Shown here: piece by piece, positions 29,340 through 29,968 of the stretch
How the letters are laid out: each line of letters opens with the position of its first letter
Numbering within the stretch: position 1 is the stretch's first letter
From: Strobilurus pachycystidiatus
Lineage: Eukaryota; Basidiomycota; Agaricomycetes; Agaricales; Physalacriaceae
Length of the DNA: 29,968 nucleotides
NCBI GenBank assembly: GCA_019915135.1
Contig: JAHLMK010000042.1
Span: forward strand, 60,001 to 89,968
Reading direction: 5' to 3'
Position numbers and translations under genes: made by a program
Notes under the pieces: model-generated
Seen by the model: only the letters and a program-made list of their open reading frames with translations
The model's database searches: none
Told to the model about the DNA's origin: nothing

Positions 29340-29751
29340 TGTTTATCACATGCATGCGTGATCGAATGGCTCGGTCCGAGTTTGTTGGGCTTTTGATGAG
29401 CTTTGAGGGCAAATACAGAGCCATTATGTAGTGTATATACCTTCAGAATGAGCGTACAGTGTATAACTAGTAGCAGAACACCCGTAGCTTGCAAATTGTA
29501 ACTATATGCAGCCTGAGTAAGATTATTTCTGCTGGAACATGCTGCAGGAGGAGCTATTCACAATTCAAGCAGTACCACAGTGGCTTAATATGCCATTTAG
29601 CACTAGATAGCGGATCTAGGAGCATATGAGAGCCTTTTATTGTGCCGAAAGTATACCCTATCCAGTCAAAATTCTGTCAAAGTGAAAATCCGTGCAGTTC
29701 AATCGGCGTCACCGAACTCGGCCCGGGCCATCGGCACAGCCGCACACATTG

Positions 29752-29835
29752 ATCAGTTACATGCGTGGTTCCATTAAGGACCACGCACTGTGTTCCATGG
29801 CTTATGCCCCGTTTCAAGCTAACTTTGTCATAGTA
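29752..29835 (-). mobile_element. Helitron-like 3' terminus, copy 3 (minus strand)
   Basis: Read on the minus strand, GGGGCATAAGCCATGGAACA resembles the upstream part of copy 1 (GGGGGCACGGCCCATGGAAACA). A hairpin follows (GTGGTCC TTAA TGGAACCAC, 29784-29765), then 8 nt and CTGA (29756-29753), followed by T. The element body would lie to the right and run out of the window. Confidence 0.5.
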
Positions 29836-29968
29836 CCAAGGTTGAGGTTATACAATCATTTAGTAACTCGACGACCAGCAACCTCAGCGTCATGAGGAGA
29901 ATTGCACTGGGAATAATGGACAGACTTTCCTTGCGCTGTTTGCTCAAGGATCAACCTACACGCCCGGC

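Overview
The window is nuclear DNA of a filamentous basidiomycete, almost certainly an agaricomycete mushroom-type fungus. The evidence is the many 48-56 nt GT..AG introns with CTNAC/CTAAY-like branch sites, no operons, and gene families known mainly from Agaricomycetes. These are a KDZ (Kyakuja/Dileera/Zisupton) transposase with a CxC2-type cysteine cluster, a CxC5/CxC6-type KDZ-associated protein, a fungal TET/JBP-like 2-oxoglutarate dioxygenase, and an Spt5-like KOW protein. I cannot name the species.

Layout. 1-2340: direct repeats (~600 bp units) ending in a Helitron-like 3' terminus. 2730-3430: an unrecognised spliced coding fragment. 3650-4120: an unrecognised coding relic (minus). 4320-5690: a decayed fragment of VPS15 (minus). 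5830-5935: a G-rich tract with 19 consecutive Gs. 6150-9460: a satellite-like array of ~21 units of ~154 bp; each unit carries an intron-like segment on the minus strand. 9719-13232: Spt5-like KOW gene (minus). 13432-13553: a symmetric inverted repeat with mirrored CACGTG boxes. 14331-15025 (+): an intact three-exon gene of 197 codons. 16184-17803 (+): a longer, frameshifted paralogue of that gene. 17900-18240: two more units of the array family. 19030-21109 (minus): CxC5/CxC6-type gene. 21239-22078 (+): TET/JBP-like gene, divergent from the former. 22346-26167 (+): KDZ transposase. 26168-29968: a 21-bp minisatellite, a ~490-bp fold-back element, a ~1.4-kb AT-rich block, and two more Helitron-like termini near the right edge.

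Biology. From ~9.7 to 26.2 kb this looks like a KDZ transposon neighbourhood: transposase, cysteine-cluster companion, TET/JBP dioxygenase, Spt5-like transcription-elongation relative, and two members of an uncharacterised family. The KDZ and TET/JBP association is known from fungal genomics. The roles of the Spt5-like gene and the 197-codon family in it are inference. Most large genes carry single-base frameshifts, often next to short homopolymers, so this copy is either decaying or affected by sequencing indels. The short 197-codon gene is the clean exception. The TET/JBP copy also lacks the first iron-binding His, and the transposase lacks a conserved core block. Those two losses are not explained by indel errors.
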